Positions 17,899-27,132 of a stretch of DNA of 64,000 nucleotides are shown here, piece after piece (the first letter of the stretch is position 1; each line of letters opens with the position of its first letter). The DNA is from Desulfarculaceae bacterium (GTDB lineage Bacteria > Desulfobacterota > Desulfarculia > Desulfarculales > Desulfarculaceae). The DNA is taken from the NCBI GenBank assembly GCA_021737145.1, contig JAIPEN010000015.1, positions 36,043 to 100,042 on the forward strand, written 5' to 3'. The notes beneath the pieces were generated by a model. It ran no database searches, was not told the DNA's origin, and worked only from the letters and a program-made list of their open reading frames with translations. Made by a program: the position numbers and the translations under genes.

Positions 17899-19584
17899 AT
17901 GGCCAACAAAGCCGGGAGCGACCGTAAGGATATGGAGCAGGAACAACCGCAGGTTAGCTTGAGCCCGGAGGGCGAGACCTTCCCCTTGCCCGGTCCGGCC
18001 GAGTATGAGGCCGAGAACCGGCGCCTGGCCGATCTGGTGGCCGCCCAGCGGGAGTTGGGCCGCGAGATCGTGGTGGTAATGGGGGTGGGCTTCGTGGGCG
18101 CGGTGATGGCCGCGGTGGTGGCCGACAGCGTGGGCCCGGACGGCCAGCCCGGCAAGTTCGTCATCGGCATGCAGCGGCCCAGCACCCGCAGCTATTGGAA
18201 GATCCCCTACCTCAACCGGGGGACCGCCCCGGTGAAGGCCGAGGACCCCGAGGTGGACGTGACCATCGAGCGTTGCGTCATCGACAAGAAGACCCTTACC
18301 GCCACTTTTTCCTACGAGGCCCTGACCCACGCCGACGTGGTGGTGGTCGATGTGCAGTGCGACTACTCCAAGGAGGCGCTGGCCGACGTGGTCAACGGCA
18401 CGGTGGAGATGGCCGCCCTGGAGGACAGCCTGGGCATCATCGGCCAGAAGGTGCCGGCGGGCTGCCTGGTGCTCATCGAGACCACGGTGCCGCCGGGGAC
18501 CACCGAGTACGTGGCCCATCCCATAATGAAGAAGGCCTTCGAGAAGCGGGGCATAGACGGCGAGCCCCTGTTGGCCCACTCCTTCGAGCGGGTGATGCCC
18601 GGCCGGGAGTACGTGCGCTCCATCCGCGACTTTTGGCGGGTGTGCTCGGGCATAAACCGCGAGAGCCGCGACAAGGTGGAGAAGTTCCTCTCCGAGGTGC
18701 TCAACGTGGCCGAGTATCCCCTGACCGTGTTGGACCGGCCCATGGAGAGCGAGACCACCAAGATCGTGGAGAACAGCTTCCGGGCCTCCATCCTGGCCTT
18801 CATGGACGAGTGGAGCACCTTTGCCGAGAACAACGGGGTGGACATCGTCAAGGTGATCGACGCCATCCGCATGCGCCCCACCCACAGCAACCTCATCTTC
18901 CCGGGCCCGGGCATCGGCGGCTATTGCCTGCCCAAGGACGGCGGCCTGGGAGTGTGGGCCTATCACCACCTCATGGGCTTCCAGCAGCCCCTTTTCAAGA
19001 TGACCCCCATGGCCATCGACATCAACGACGGCCGGGCCCTGCACGCGGCCGGGCTGGTGCGCGACGCCCTCAGGAACATGGGCACCCTGGTGCCCAACAG
19101 CCGCATCGTGGTTTTGGGCGCGGCCTACCGCGAGGACGTGGGCGACACCCGCTACTCCGGCTCGGAGCTGGTGGTGCGCCGCCTGGCCGAGATGGGGGCC
19201 GAGCTGGCGGTGCACGATCCCTACGTGCTCAAGTGGTGGGAGTTCGCCAAGCAGGGCGAGTATCCGGCCACCAGCGCGGGGCGGGCCCGTTTTTTCCGCA
19301 ACCAGGAGGGGCTCAAGGACCTGGAGGTGAGCCAGGACCTGGCCGCGGCCCTCAAGGGGGCCGACGCGGTGGTATTGTGCGTGCGCCACGCCGAGTACAT
19401 GGGCCTGGACCCGGACTGGGTGGTGGAGGCATGCGGGGGGCCGGTGGCCGTGGTGGACTGCTTCGCCCTGCTGGACGACCAAGGCATCCGGCGCTATCTG
19501 GAGCTGGGTTGCGAGGTAAAGGGCCTGGGGCGGGGCCATATCAAGCGCATCAAGGAAGAGTTGAAAGCCGAGCAGGCTGGTTAA
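17899..19584 (+). CDS. Nucleotide-sugar (UDP-glucose/GDP-mannose family) dehydrogenase
   Basis: 561 residues, longer than the usual 430-450 because of an N-terminal extension of about 55 residues rich in Glu/Gln and an enlarged N-terminal domain. Rossmann motif VVVMGVGFVGAVMA binds NAD; ETTVPPGTTEYV and the catalytic Cys (about residue 343) in GPGIGGYCLPKDGG are conserved; a second Rossmann-like domain starts near RIVVLGAAYREDVGDTR. The family oxidises a UDP- or GDP-sugar C6 alcohol to the uronic acid in two NAD-dependent steps. Neighbouring aminotransferase and GT-C genes fit a surface polysaccharide pathway. The exact sugar is unknown. Confidence 0.88.
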   Translation: MANKAGSDRKDMEQEQPQVSLSPEGETFPLPGPAEYEAENRRLADLVAAQRELGREIVVVMGVGFVGAVMAAVVADSVGPDGQPGKFVIGMQRPSTRSYWKIPYLNRGTAPVKAEDPEVDVTIERCVIDKKTLTATFSYEALTHADVVVVDVQCDYSKEALADVVNGTVEMAALEDSLGIIGQKVPAGCLVLIETTVPPGTTEYVAHPIMKKAFEKRGIDGEPLLAHSFERVMPGREYVRSIRDFWRVCSGINRESRDKVEKFLSEVLNVAEYPLTVLDRPMESETTKIVENSFRASILAFMDEWSTFAENNGVDIVKVIDAIRMRPTHSNLIFPGPGIGGYCLPKDGGLGVWAYHHLMGFQQPLFKMTPMAIDINDGRALHAAGLVRDALRNMGTLVPNSRIVVLGAAYREDVGDTRYSGSELVVRRLAEMGAELAVHDPYVLKWWEFAKQGEYPATSAGRARFFRNQEGLKDLEVSQDLAAALKGADAVVLCVRHAEYMGLDPDWVVEACGGPVAVVDCFALLDDQGIRRYLELGCEVKGLGRGHIKRIKEELKAEQAG

Positions 19585-19597
19585 AGGAAGGCAAACC

Positions 19598-20296
19598 ATG
19601 GCCAAGGTGGACCGCAAGAAGCTCCTCAAGGAGCCCGACGAGTTCCTGACCATCAGCGACCGGGTGATCCGCTGGGGCAAGGACAACCTGAACAAGGTGC
19701 TCTGGGGGGCCACGGCGGTGGCCTTGGTGGCGGCGGCCATCCTGGGGGCCAGGGCCTATTTCGACTGGCAGGAAAACCGGGCCGCCGCCGAGCTGGCCCC
19801 GGTGATGACCGCCTATCTCGCGGCGGTGGAGGGCCGGGCGAAAAAGGCCGATCTGGGCAAGCTGGCCGACCAGCTCCAGCGGGTAACCGCCGAGTACGGC
19901 TCCACTCCAGCCGGGTTGCAGGCCCGTTTGGCCCTGGGCGACCTGCGCCTGTCCATGGGCGAGTTCGCCCAGGCGGCCGAGACCCTGCACGCCCTGACCC
20001 AGGAGGGCGACCTGGGGCCCGAGCTGGCCCCCATGGCCTGGCACGGCCTGGGTCAGGCCCTGGAAGGCCAGAAGAACTACGCCAAGGCGGCCGAGGCCTA
20101 TGCCCGGGCCATCAGCCTGTCCGGCCCCAACCTGGGGGTGATGTACAAGCTGGACCGGGCGCGGGTGTTGGCCGCGGCCGGTGACAAGGACGCCGCGGCC
20201 CAGCTATACCGCGAGCTGGCCACCCAGGCCGCGGCCCCGGCCGTGGCCGAACAGGCCCGCTCCGCCCTGGCCGCCATGGGCCAGGAGGCCGGCTAG
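19598..20296 (+). CDS. YfgM-like membrane-anchored TPR protein
   Basis: 232 residues. A short cytosolic N-terminus containing FLTISDRVIRWGKDN is followed by one transmembrane helix (about 37-52) and a periplasmic-type helical region with TPR-like repeats (about 105-225; ARLALGDLRLSMGEFAQAAETL, LGQALEGQKNYAKAAEAYARA). This matches the layout of YfgM, an ancillary SecYEG subunit working with PpiD. It starts 13 nt after the dehydrogenase stop, so the two share a transcript, which ends at the terminator at 20319. The YfgM link rests on topology and repeat type, not detailed motifs. Confidence 0.75.
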   Translation: MAKVDRKKLLKEPDEFLTISDRVIRWGKDNLNKVLWGATAVALVAAAILGARAYFDWQENRAAAELAPVMTAYLAAVEGRAKKADLGKLADQLQRVTAEYGSTPAGLQARLALGDLRLSMGEFAQAAETLHALTQEGDLGPELAPMAWHGLGQALEGQKNYAKAAEAYARAISLSGPNLGVMYKLDRARVLAAAGDKDAAAQLYRELATQAAAPAVAEQARSALAAMGQEAG

Positions 20297-20318
20297 CCAC
20301 GGCGTTTGAATCGAAGAA

Positions 20319-20351
20319 AGAGCGCCCCGCTGAAAAGCGGGGCGCTCTTTT
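20319..20351 (+). terminator. Rho-independent terminator
   Basis: A perfect 13-bp stem (AGAGCGCCCCGCT / AGCGGGGCGCTCT) with a GAAA loop runs into TTTGTTT. It ends the dehydrogenase-YfgM transcript. Confidence 0.92.
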
Positions 20352-20404
20352 GTTTGATGCCGGTGGGGCGGCCGGGAACTGACGGGCGCGGCCCGGCCTA
20401 CGCC

Positions 20405-20869
20405 TTAGGGCTTTTGGCTGTCCAAGGCATACTGCACGTAGGTCTCGCTGGTGGTCAGCTTTGGCCGGTGCCCCGCGAAACAGTAATAGCCCGGTTTCTC
20501 GTCATAGGAAACCTCGTTGGCCATCTTGAACTTTTTGACGCCGGCTTCATATAGCAGGCCCACGGACACCACGTAGCGGTCCTGCTGGCTTTTCCAGGCC
20601 TCGTTCTCGAATTTGTAATGAAGCCTTGTTCCGCACTTGCCGCAAAAATGCCAGGTCGCCCAGGCGGCGGGCTTATACTTTTTGACCAGCTCCGCCCCTT
20701 GCACGACCTTCACGTCATTGCATCTCGCCCCGAAACCGGGGCCGCTGTGCATGAACTGGCACGTGTCGCAGTGGCAGGCCGTGAATCCCGGGTCCAGTCC
20801 CGATATTTCAAGCACCACTCCATGGCAGGCGCATTTCGCGGCGGCTTTGGGTATTCTCTCGACGGGCAT
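20405..20869 (-). CDS. GFA-family (Mss4-like fold) zinc protein
   Basis: 154 residues. Zinc-site cysteines follow the GFA pattern: KCACHG near residue 12, ACHCDTCQ near residue 32 and HFCGKCGTRL near residue 75. The family includes glutathione-dependent formaldehyde-activating enzyme and CENP-V, but most bacterial members have no known activity. No signal peptide. Its sequence is closely related to the exported neighbour at 20901 (shared GLDP.FT.CHCDTCQ and W.WHFC..CG segments), so the two arose by duplication. GC content is lower than in the surrounding genes, which suggests later arrival. Confidence 0.85.
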   Translation of the reverse strand: MPVERIPKAAAKCACHGVVLEISGLDPGFTACHCDTCQFMHSGPGFGARCNDVKVVQGAELVKKYKPAAWATWHFCGKCGTRLHYKFENEAWKSQQDRYVVSVGLLYEAGVKKFKMANEVSYDEKPGYYCFAGHRPKLTTSETYVQYALDSQKP

Positions 20870-20900
20870 ATCGCACCTCTTTCAAGCTAGAAGAACCGGC

Positions 20901-21539
20901 TCACATCTTGAAGGTTTTCAGGGCCTCGCCGGATGAAAGTTTTTTGGTTTCATGGAAGCTGTAATAGGCCGGCTTCATGTCAAAGAAGAGTTCGTTCTCC
21001 ATCATCAAGTAGTCGCCGCAAACGGGATTAAGCAGTCCCGCGGAAACATTATATTTGTCGTTGACGTTTTTTAAGATCTTGTCGTCAAAGCTGTAATAAA
21101 GCCTGGAGCCGCAATTTGAACAGAAATGCCAGGCCGCCCAGCCCTTGGGCATGGTGGGGCTTTTGTCCCCGCCCCCGTGTTCCTTGATGAACTCGGTTAT
21201 GTACTGCTTGCCGTCGATAATTTTAAGGTCGCTGCAGTTTGCCCCGTACCAGGGGCCGTTGTGTATCAGTTGGCAGGTGTCGCAATGGCAGACAGTGAAC
21301 CTGGGGTCCAGGCCGATAAGTTTGAGCACCACCTTTTTGCAGTGACATGAGGTGATGATCTCGGGCCTTCTCTCTCCAGGCGTGCTTTCTTCCTTGTTGC
21401 CCTGCCCGCTGGCCCAGGCCTTTGGAACCTGGGTGAAAACGGCGTTACCCAAGCCCAATACAGCGCCGCCGATGGCCACATTCTTGATGAAGTTCCTTCG
21501 GTTGATTTTTCCCACAAAGCCCTCCCTGTTAATCCGCAT
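20901..21539 (-). CDS. Tat-exported GFA-family zinc protein
   Basis: 212 residues. The N-terminus carries a twin-arginine motif (NRRNFIKN), a hydrophobic stretch and an AWASG cleavage-like site, so the protein is probably folded with its metal and exported by Tat. The GFA cysteines are retained: SCHCKK, VCHCDTCQ, HFCSNCGSRL. GFA proteins are normally cytosolic, so export is unusual. It lies directly upstream of its cytosolic paralogue on the same strand, 31 bp apart, likely in one transcript. Codons are visibly more AT-rich than those of neighbours. Substrate unknown. Confidence 0.82.
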   Translation of the reverse strand: MRINREGFVGKINRRNFIKNVAIGGAVLGLGNAVFTQVPKAWASGQGNKEESTPGERRPEIITSCHCKKVVLKLIGLDPRFTVCHCDTCQLIHNGPWYGANCSDLKIIDGKQYITEFIKEHGGGDKSPTMPKGWAAWHFCSNCGSRLYYSFDDKILKNVNDKYNVSAGLLNPVCGDYLMMENELFFDMKPAYYSFHETKKLSSGEALKTFKM

Positions 21540-21750
21540 GCGCGGTGGCTGCCGGTCTTGGCCGCATTTGGAGCCTTTTGATCCCAGGAAACCCGTGTTT
21601 CTAGCATTTTATGGAGTTTTAACTTGCCCGGTCAACCCGGCCTCCCCCAAGACGGGGGCCATGATCTCCCGGCATGGGCAGGGCGCACGTCCCCTCGGCC
21701 GCGCCGGCCTCGGTCCGGAAGATTTTGGGGATCATGCCCGAGCCGCCGGC

Positions 21751-23577
21751 TCAGGCCACCTCGACCCGGTTGCGGCCCGCGGCCTTGGCCAGGTACAGGG
21801 CTTCGTCGGCCCGGTTGAGGATGGTCTCGATGCTGTCGCCGGGCATCTGGCGGGTGACCCCGAAGCTGGCGCTGTAGTCGATGTCGACCCCGTTGTAGGT
21901 GGCCGGGCTGGTGGCCACCACCTGGCGGATGCGCTCGGCCAGGGCCACGGCCTCATCCGGGGTGGCCTCGGGCAGCACCAGGCCGAACTCTTCGCCGCCC
22001 AGGCGGCCCATCAGGTCGTGGCTGCGTTTTTCGAGGCTCAGGATGCCGGCCAAATGCCTGAGCACCTCGTCGCCCGCCGCGTGGCCGTGGGTGTCGTTGA
22101 TGGACTTGAACAGGTCGATGTCCAGCATGATCAGCGAGACCATGCGGCGGTAGCGGGCGGCGCGCCCCAGCTCGCGGCCGGCCTCCTCGTAAAAGGCCCG
22201 CCGGTTGGGCAGGCCGGTGAGCATGTCGGTGCGCGAGGCCCTGACCGCCTGGCGGTGCATGCACTCGATCTCGGCGGTGCGTTCCCTGACCTGCCGCTCC
22301 AGCTCCAGCTTGTCCTGCCTGAGGGCGTTCAAATAGCTCTTCTCGGCCCGCTCCTTTTGCTCCCTGAGCAGCTTGATGCGGTCGGTCAGGGCCAGGGACA
22401 ACAGCAGGGCCTCCACCAGCATGAACACCGAGGGCATGATGCCGGTGAAGAAGTCCTGCCGGATCAGGCCGAAGTAGCGCAGGATCACCAGGGTGGTGGC
22501 CACCATCCAGAAGGTCCAGGCCACGGTGTAATAGCGGGCCTCGCGCCGTCCCTTGAGCCACAGGTTGAGCCCCAGCAGGGGAAAGACCAGGCCGATGGAG
22601 CTGATGCATATGGAGATGATGATGGCCTCGCGCCGGAAGCCCAAAAACAGCCCGGCCATTAGCACCAGGGTGAAGACGATGTAGCCCTTGAGGACCTTGT
22701 CCATGCGGGGCATGGTCTGCTTGAGCTTGAGGAAGGAGCGGGTGAACTGGGCCGCTAGGGCCAGGCCGAGGATGGGGAACACCACCGGCGCGTTGTCGGT
22801 GAACCATCCCCAGCCGTGCCACAGGAAGCGGTAGCCCAGGCCCTGGTAGGCCAGGCTGGTGATGGCCACGGCCAGCACGTAGAGCACGTACCACACGTAT
22901 TCCTGGGCCCGGGTGGAAAAGGCGATGAACAGGTTGAACAGGGCGATCATCAGGTAACCGCCGATCATCAGGCCCATGGCCGCCACGTGGGCCGCCTGGG
23001 CGTGGGAGAACGGCTTGGGTGACCAGATGCGCAGGCGCACGTCGGCGATGCCCGCGTCCACATAGGCCAGGCGCACGTAGACCACGGCGCTCTGGCCGGG
23101 GCCCAGCTTCAGGGGGAAAAGGCTGGTCTGGTGGGGGATGGGCCGCTGGGCAAAGGGCAGGTGGTCGCCCAGGTGAAAGGAGGCCGCCTGGCCGGAGGCG
23201 GGGAAAAAGAACATGGAGACCTGGTCGAACTGGGGGTGGGTGGGCTGCAGCAGCCAGGTGTGGGACGCGGGGGAGATGTTTTTCACCTCCAGGCGCAGCC
23301 AGCAGGCCCCGGAGGCCACCCCCAAGTGGGCGCGTCCCTTGTAAAAGGGATGGAAGCGGCCCGCATAGGGCGCGGCGCGCACCTGATCGATGGTCAGCTG
23401 GCCGGTGGGATCGCGCAGGACCGTGGTCCAGGGGTTGGTGTCCTGGCCGCTCAGGCCCGGCCGCAGGGGCATGGCCCCGGCTCCGGCCGGGGCGGTCACG
23501 GCCAGGCAAAGCAACAGCGCCGCGCCGTAACACCAAAGCCTGCGATACACGGTGCGCGCCACTGGTACCTCGCTCAA
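21751..23577 (-). CDS. 7TMR-DISM diguanylate cyclase
   Basis: 608 residues. Signal peptide (about 12-35); periplasmic 7TMR-DISM extracellular domain (about 40-185); seven transmembrane helices (about 190-405); coiled coil (about 405-440); GGDEF domain (about 445-605). The active-site motif is GGEEF, and an inhibitory RxxD I-site (RSHD) lies five residues before it, so product inhibition by cyclic di-GMP is expected. TGLPNRRAF and DIDLFKSINDTHGHAAGD are also standard. It probably senses a periplasmic ligand, perhaps carbohydrate, and makes c-di-GMP. It appears to be a single-gene unit. Confidence 0.93.
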   Translation of the reverse strand: MSEVPVARTVYRRLWCYGAALLLCLAVTAPAGAGAMPLRPGLSGQDTNPWTTVLRDPTGQLTIDQVRAAPYAGRFHPFYKGRAHLGVASGACWLRLEVKNISPASHTWLLQPTHPQFDQVSMFFFPASGQAASFHLGDHLPFAQRPIPHQTSLFPLKLGPGQSAVVYVRLAYVDAGIADVRLRIWSPKPFSHAQAAHVAAMGLMIGGYLMIALFNLFIAFSTRAQEYVWYVLYVLAVAITSLAYQGLGYRFLWHGWGWFTDNAPVVFPILGLALAAQFTRSFLKLKQTMPRMDKVLKGYIVFTLVLMAGLFLGFRREAIIISICISSIGLVFPLLGLNLWLKGRREARYYTVAWTFWMVATTLVILRYFGLIRQDFFTGIMPSVFMLVEALLLSLALTDRIKLLREQKERAEKSYLNALRQDKLELERQVRERTAEIECMHRQAVRASRTDMLTGLPNRRAFYEEAGRELGRAARYRRMVSLIMLDIDLFKSINDTHGHAAGDEVLRHLAGILSLEKRSHDLMGRLGGEEFGLVLPEATPDEAVALAERIRQVVATSPATYNGVDIDYSASFGVTRQMPGDSIETILNRADEALYLAKAAGRNRVEVA

Positions 23578-23732
23578 TCTTGATTTGCTTTGAGCGCAGA
23601 GTATTCCATATGAATTCAGATGGTCAAGCTCCGGGAAGCTTTTGGGGGCAGGGAAATAAATACCGGAAAGCTAATGGTAATAGTGTCTTGTCTCAAGTGG
23701 GGCTCCTCTGGCTTGCCGCGGAGGCGCCGGGC

Positions 23733-24599
23733 CTAGTCACCCTTGAAAAGCACTCCAGCGCCCTGTTGCCAGAACCGGTGGTTCAGGCCGAGGCCGAAGC
23801 TCCGCGCCTGCTGGCCGGGGTTGGCCAGCAGGCCTTCCACCCGGGGCGGGCCGCTCAGGGGCAGGCGGACCAGGAAGCTGGCCAGGGTGCGGGTTTTGGT
23901 GGGGGTGCCGCCCGTGCGCCACAGGCTGTTGTCCGGTCCGTTGCTTTGGTCCTGGCTGTAGGACCAGAAGTCGGCCAGGGCGAAGGGAGCGGGGTGCCCG
24001 GTCAGGAGCTTTTGGATGAAAGCCAGGCGGGCCCGGCTGCTCCGGGCGGGCTTGCGGTTGTGGTCCCCCAATGCCTGGTTCAGGTAATGGTTGGTGTGGG
24101 CCAGCACCCCATCGCGCAGGCAGCGCACCTTCCAGGTCCCGTCCGGGGCCACCTCCACCAAGGCCAGTTGGCGGGCATCGGCCAGCAGATAAAAAGCCGG
24201 GCGGGCCCGGGCGAAGAGCTCCGGCTCGGCCAGCACCGCTTGCACCGATGCGAAGCCGGAGAGCAGGCGGCGGTTGCGGCCCTTGCCTTGGGTCCGCAGG
24301 GCCTTGGGCAGGCTGGAGGCCGCGGCCGAGAGCACGCAAAGCCCGGCCCGGTTTACCCCGGCCCGCACCCCCCAGCCCTTGGGTCCCAGGGCGGTGAGGG
24401 CCAGGTAGGGGTGGCCCTGCCCGGGCTTGACCAGCTCCAGGCGGCCCGGGCTGTCCGGGGTCCAGTCGCGGTTTTTGGCGGCCAGGGCCCCGCCCCCGGC
24501 CGCGCGGGAGCCCACCGCGCCCCACAGGGTGCAGGCCTGGCCCGTGGCGGCGGCCAGCAGCAGGGCGGCCAGGGCCAAGGCGGCCAGCAGGCGGCTCAA
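23733..24599 (-). CDS. Exported Ntn-hydrolase (C45/choloylglycine-hydrolase-like) family protein
   Basis: 288 residues. A signal peptide (1-22) is followed immediately by C23 in QACTLWGAVG; in linear-amide C-N hydrolases such a Cys becomes the N-terminal nucleophile. AKNRDW about 20 residues later, GWGVRAGVNRAGLCV, THTNHY-like AHTNHYLNQAL and a late Asn-rich SNGPDNSLWRTGGT support the NTN fold. Cleavage of a side-chain amide, such as acyl-amino acid or beta-lactam-like, is the family activity; substrate unknown. The stop lies one base from the start region of the flavoprotein gene, so the genes are close but on the same strand and may be co-transcribed. Confidence 0.7.
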   Translation of the reverse strand: MSRLLAALALAALLLAAATGQACTLWGAVGSRAAGGGALAAKNRDWTPDSPGRLELVKPGQGHPYLALTALGPKGWGVRAGVNRAGLCVLSAAASSLPKALRTQGKGRNRRLLSGFASVQAVLAEPELFARARPAFYLLADARQLALVEVAPDGTWKVRCLRDGVLAHTNHYLNQALGDHNRKPARSSRARLAFIQKLLTGHPAPFALADFWSYSQDQSNGPDNSLWRTGGTPTKTRTLASFLVRLPLSGPPRVEGLLANPGQQARSFGLGLNHRFWQQGAGVLFKGD

Positions 24600-24600
24600 G

Positions 24601-25971
24601 TCAGGGCTCCACCTGGCGGGCCAGGCGGCCGGCCGCGAACTCGCCGGCCTCGGACAGGCAGGGGTGGATGTAGGGGATGGCCGCGATGTCGGCCGCGGTG
24701 CCCCCCAGCTTGAGGGCCACGGCCATGTCGTGGATCATCAGGGAGGCCTCGGGCGCCACCAGCTCGGCCCCGATGAGGCGGCCGCCCCGCCTCAGGGCCC
24801 GCAGGGTGAGGAAGCCCTTGACGGGCCGGGGATAGGTGCGGGCCACGGCCATCTCGCCCAGGTCCTCGCTGGCCTCGATGAAGTCCAGGCCCCCGGCGTG
24901 GGCCTCGGCGTGGTTCAGGCCCACCCGGGCGAACTGGGGGTCGCTGAAGATGGCCCGGGGCAGCACCTGGTCCTCCACCTCCTCGGGCTGATCGTGGCTG
25001 GCGTTGTATCCGGCCGCCTTGCCCTGCTGGATGGCCAGGTTGACCACCATGGGCCCGCCGGTCACGTCGCCGGCCGCGAAGATGCCGGCCAGGCTGGAGC
25101 GCATGTGGCGGTCCACCACGACCTGGCCCTTGGGGCCCAACTCCACCCCGGCCTCGGCCAGGCCCAGGCCCTCGGTGTTGGCCACCCGCCCCAAAGACAA
25201 GAGCAGGGCCTCGGCGGTGACCGAGCGGGCCCGCCCCCCCTGCTCGAACTCGGCGGTCACCCGGCCGTCCTGGCGGCGCACCTGCTTGAGCTCCGTGCCG
25301 GTGAGCACCGTGGCTCCGTCGGCCTCCAGGGACTCGGCGATGAGCTGGCCCACCCGGGGGTCCTCGTCGCTGATCAGATGGTCCGAGCGCTGGACGACGG
25401 TCACCTCCAGGCCCATGCGCGCGCTGAACTGGGCCAGCTCCACCGCCTGGGTGCCCCCGCCCAGCACGATGAGCGAGGAGGGCAGGGCCTCCAGGCGCAT
25501 GAAGGCGTCGGAGTCCAGATAGCCGCTTTCGGCCAGGCCGGGCACCGGGGGCACCTGCTCCACGCTGCCCGTGGCGATGACGATGCTTTGGGCGCTGATG
25601 GCGCGGCCGCCGACCATGACCTCGTGGGGGCCGCTCAGGCAGGCGCGGCCCTCGATGACCTTCAGGCCCTTGGCCTGCTTGGTCTTGACCGCCTCTGAGC
25701 GGCCGGTGGCCAGGTAGTCCACCACCCCCCGGGTGTACTGGTGTATCTCGCCGTAGGCCGCCATTCCGTCCACCCGCAAGCGCGACACCTCGGCCGCGCT
25801 GTGCAGCAGGGTTTTGGAGGGCATGCACCCGGCCAGGATGCACAGGCCGCCCAGGCGGCCGCTCTCCACCATGGCCACCTTGGCCCCGCTCTTCATGGCC
25901 GTGGTGGCCGCGGTGAAGCCGGCGCTGCCTCCGCCGCCGATGATCAGAAGGTCATAATCAAAGGTGCTCAT
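24601..25971 (-). CDS. Lpd/mercuric-reductase-like FAD pyridine nucleotide-disulfide oxidoreductase
   Basis: 456 residues with the class I disulfide oxidoreductase plan: FAD-binding GGGGSAG near residue 12, redox-active C-x4-C in GGLCILAGCMPSKTLL (about 43-48), NAD-binding VLGGGTQAVELAQ (about 172-185), ATG near 150, FAD-contacting AAGDVTGGP (about 313), and a C-terminal dimerisation domain. The C-terminal catalytic pair reads IHPCLSE, so the usual HPTxxE has Thr replaced by Cys. No 2-oxoacid dehydrogenase or mer genes are nearby, so it is not clearly a lipoamide dehydrogenase. Its start overlaps the CNNM/CBS stop (TGATG). Confidence 0.85.
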   Translation of the reverse strand: MSTFDYDLLIIGGGGSAGFTAATTAMKSGAKVAMVESGRLGGLCILAGCMPSKTLLHSAAEVSRLRVDGMAAYGEIHQYTRGVVDYLATGRSEAVKTKQAKGLKVIEGRACLSGPHEVMVGGRAISAQSIVIATGSVEQVPPVPGLAESGYLDSDAFMRLEALPSSLIVLGGGTQAVELAQFSARMGLEVTVVQRSDHLISDEDPRVGQLIAESLEADGATVLTGTELKQVRRQDGRVTAEFEQGGRARSVTAEALLLSLGRVANTEGLGLAEAGVELGPKGQVVVDRHMRSSLAGIFAAGDVTGGPMVVNLAIQQGKAAGYNASHDQPEEVEDQVLPRAIFSDPQFARVGLNHAEAHAGGLDFIEASEDLGEMAVARTYPRPVKGFLTLRALRRGGRLIGAELVAPEASLMIHDMAVALKLGGTAADIAAIPYIHPCLSEAGEFAAGRLARQVEP

Positions 25972-27014
25972 CAGTCATCTTCCCGGCTGGCCTTCAAGAC
26001 GGCCTTGGCCCGGCGGCGGGCCGCCTCCTGCAGGTCAACTTCCTCGTCGGTTTCGTCCACGATTTCCGAGCCCACCAGGGACTCGATCACGTCCTCCAGG
26101 GTCACCAGGCCCATGACCCCGCCGTACTCGTCCACCACCACCACCAGGTGATCCTTGGAGCCCAAAAAGCTGGCCAGCAGCTTGAGGGCGTTGGCCCCCG
26201 GCGGCACGAAGCGCACCGGCTTGGCCAGCTCGAACAGGGTCTTTTCCTGGTCCGTAGCCACGGCCCGGAGGATGATGTCTTGCAGCACGTAGCCCACCAC
26301 CTGGTCCGGATTGTCGCGCCACACCGGCACCCGGGTGTGGGGCCAGTGGCGGGACTCCAGCTCCACCTCGTCCACGGTCAGGGCTCCGTCCAAGGACATC
26401 ATCACCGTGCGCGGGGTCATGATGTCCTCGGCGGTGATCTCCTCGAGCTGGATGATGTTGTTGATCAGCTCGGCTTCCATGCGGCTGATCTCCCCCCCGC
26501 TGGCCCCCAGGCGGGCGGCGGCCACGATCTCGTCCTCGCTGACCGGGGAGCCCTTTTTGCGGTGGGCGGTGATGAGCCCGGTGATGGCCTGGGTCATCCA
26601 GATGAAGGGCTTGAGCACCAGGACCATGATCTTGAGGGGATAAATGGAGGGGCCCCACAGCACCCGCCAGAACACCGCGCCCACGGTCTTGGGGATGATC
26701 TCGCTGAAGATGAGGATGGCCAGGGTGAAAAAAGCCGAAAAGGCCCACAAAGAGCCGGCCCCCCACACCTGGCCCGCCGCCCAGCCGGCCAGGGCCGCGC
26801 CGGCGGTGTTGGCCGCGGTGTTGAGAATGAGGATGGCCGCCAGGGGGCGGTCCACCTGGGTCTTGAAGGCGCGCATGGCCCGGGCCAGGCGGTTGCCTTG
26901 GGCCGCCGCCGCCTCCAGGGTTATCACCCGGGTGGAGTAGAGCACCGACTCCAGCAGGGAGCACAAGGCCGACACCAGAATGGAGGCGCAGACCGCGATT
27001 ATCAGGGTGGTCAT
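25971..27014 (-). CDS. CNNM (DUF21) / CBS-pair membrane protein
   Basis: 347 residues. The N-terminal CNNM transmembrane domain (about 1-165) contains four helices and the conserved IFSEIIPKTVG segment. The CBS pair (about 190-310) includes IMTPRTVM and VVVDEYGGVMGLVTLEDVIE. The C-terminal CorC/HlyC transporter-associated domain of longer relatives is missing; the protein ends in a short charged tail. CNNM/CorC proteins are linked to magnesium or cobalt transport. It is translationally coupled to the downstream flavoprotein. Confidence 0.88.
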   Translation of the reverse strand: MTTLIIAVCASILVSALCSLLESVLYSTRVITLEAAAAQGNRLARAMRAFKTQVDRPLAAILILNTAANTAGAALAGWAAGQVWGAGSLWAFSAFFTLAILIFSEIIPKTVGAVFWRVLWGPSIYPLKIMVLVLKPFIWMTQAITGLITAHRKKGSPVSEDEIVAAARLGASGGEISRMEAELINNIIQLEEITAEDIMTPRTVMMSLDGALTVDEVELESRHWPHTRVPVWRDNPDQVVGYVLQDIILRAVATDQEKTLFELAKPVRFVPPGANALKLLASFLGSKDHLVVVVDEYGGVMGLVTLEDVIESLVGSEIVDETDEEVDLQEAARRRAKAVLKASREDD

Positions 27015-27067
27015 TTTTTCTCCCGCCGGCGGCAGGGGCCAAACCGGTTACTGGCCCCAAGAATACC

Positions 27068-27103
27068 ATGGCCGGGACCGGAATATTAACCGGTCCCGGC
27101 CAT
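27068..27103. other. Long hairpin without clear T-tract
   Basis: ATGGCCGGGACCGG and CCGGTCCCGGCCAT form a 14-bp perfect stem around a 7-8 nt AT-rich loop, between the end of the TRAP binding-protein gene and the CNNM gene start. The T-run lies on the wrong side for a minus-strand intrinsic terminator, so factor-dependent termination or RNA processing is more likely. Confidence 0.6.
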
Positions 27104-27132
27104 AAAAAACGCCGCCGAACGGGAGGCGGAGG

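Noticed and set aside
24601..25971. Calling the flavoprotein mercuric reductase or dihydrolipoyl dehydrogenase
   Set aside because: No merR/merT or 2-oxoacid dehydrogenase genes are near, no N-terminal or C-terminal mercury cysteines are seen, and the C-terminal catalytic motif is changed (HPCLSE).
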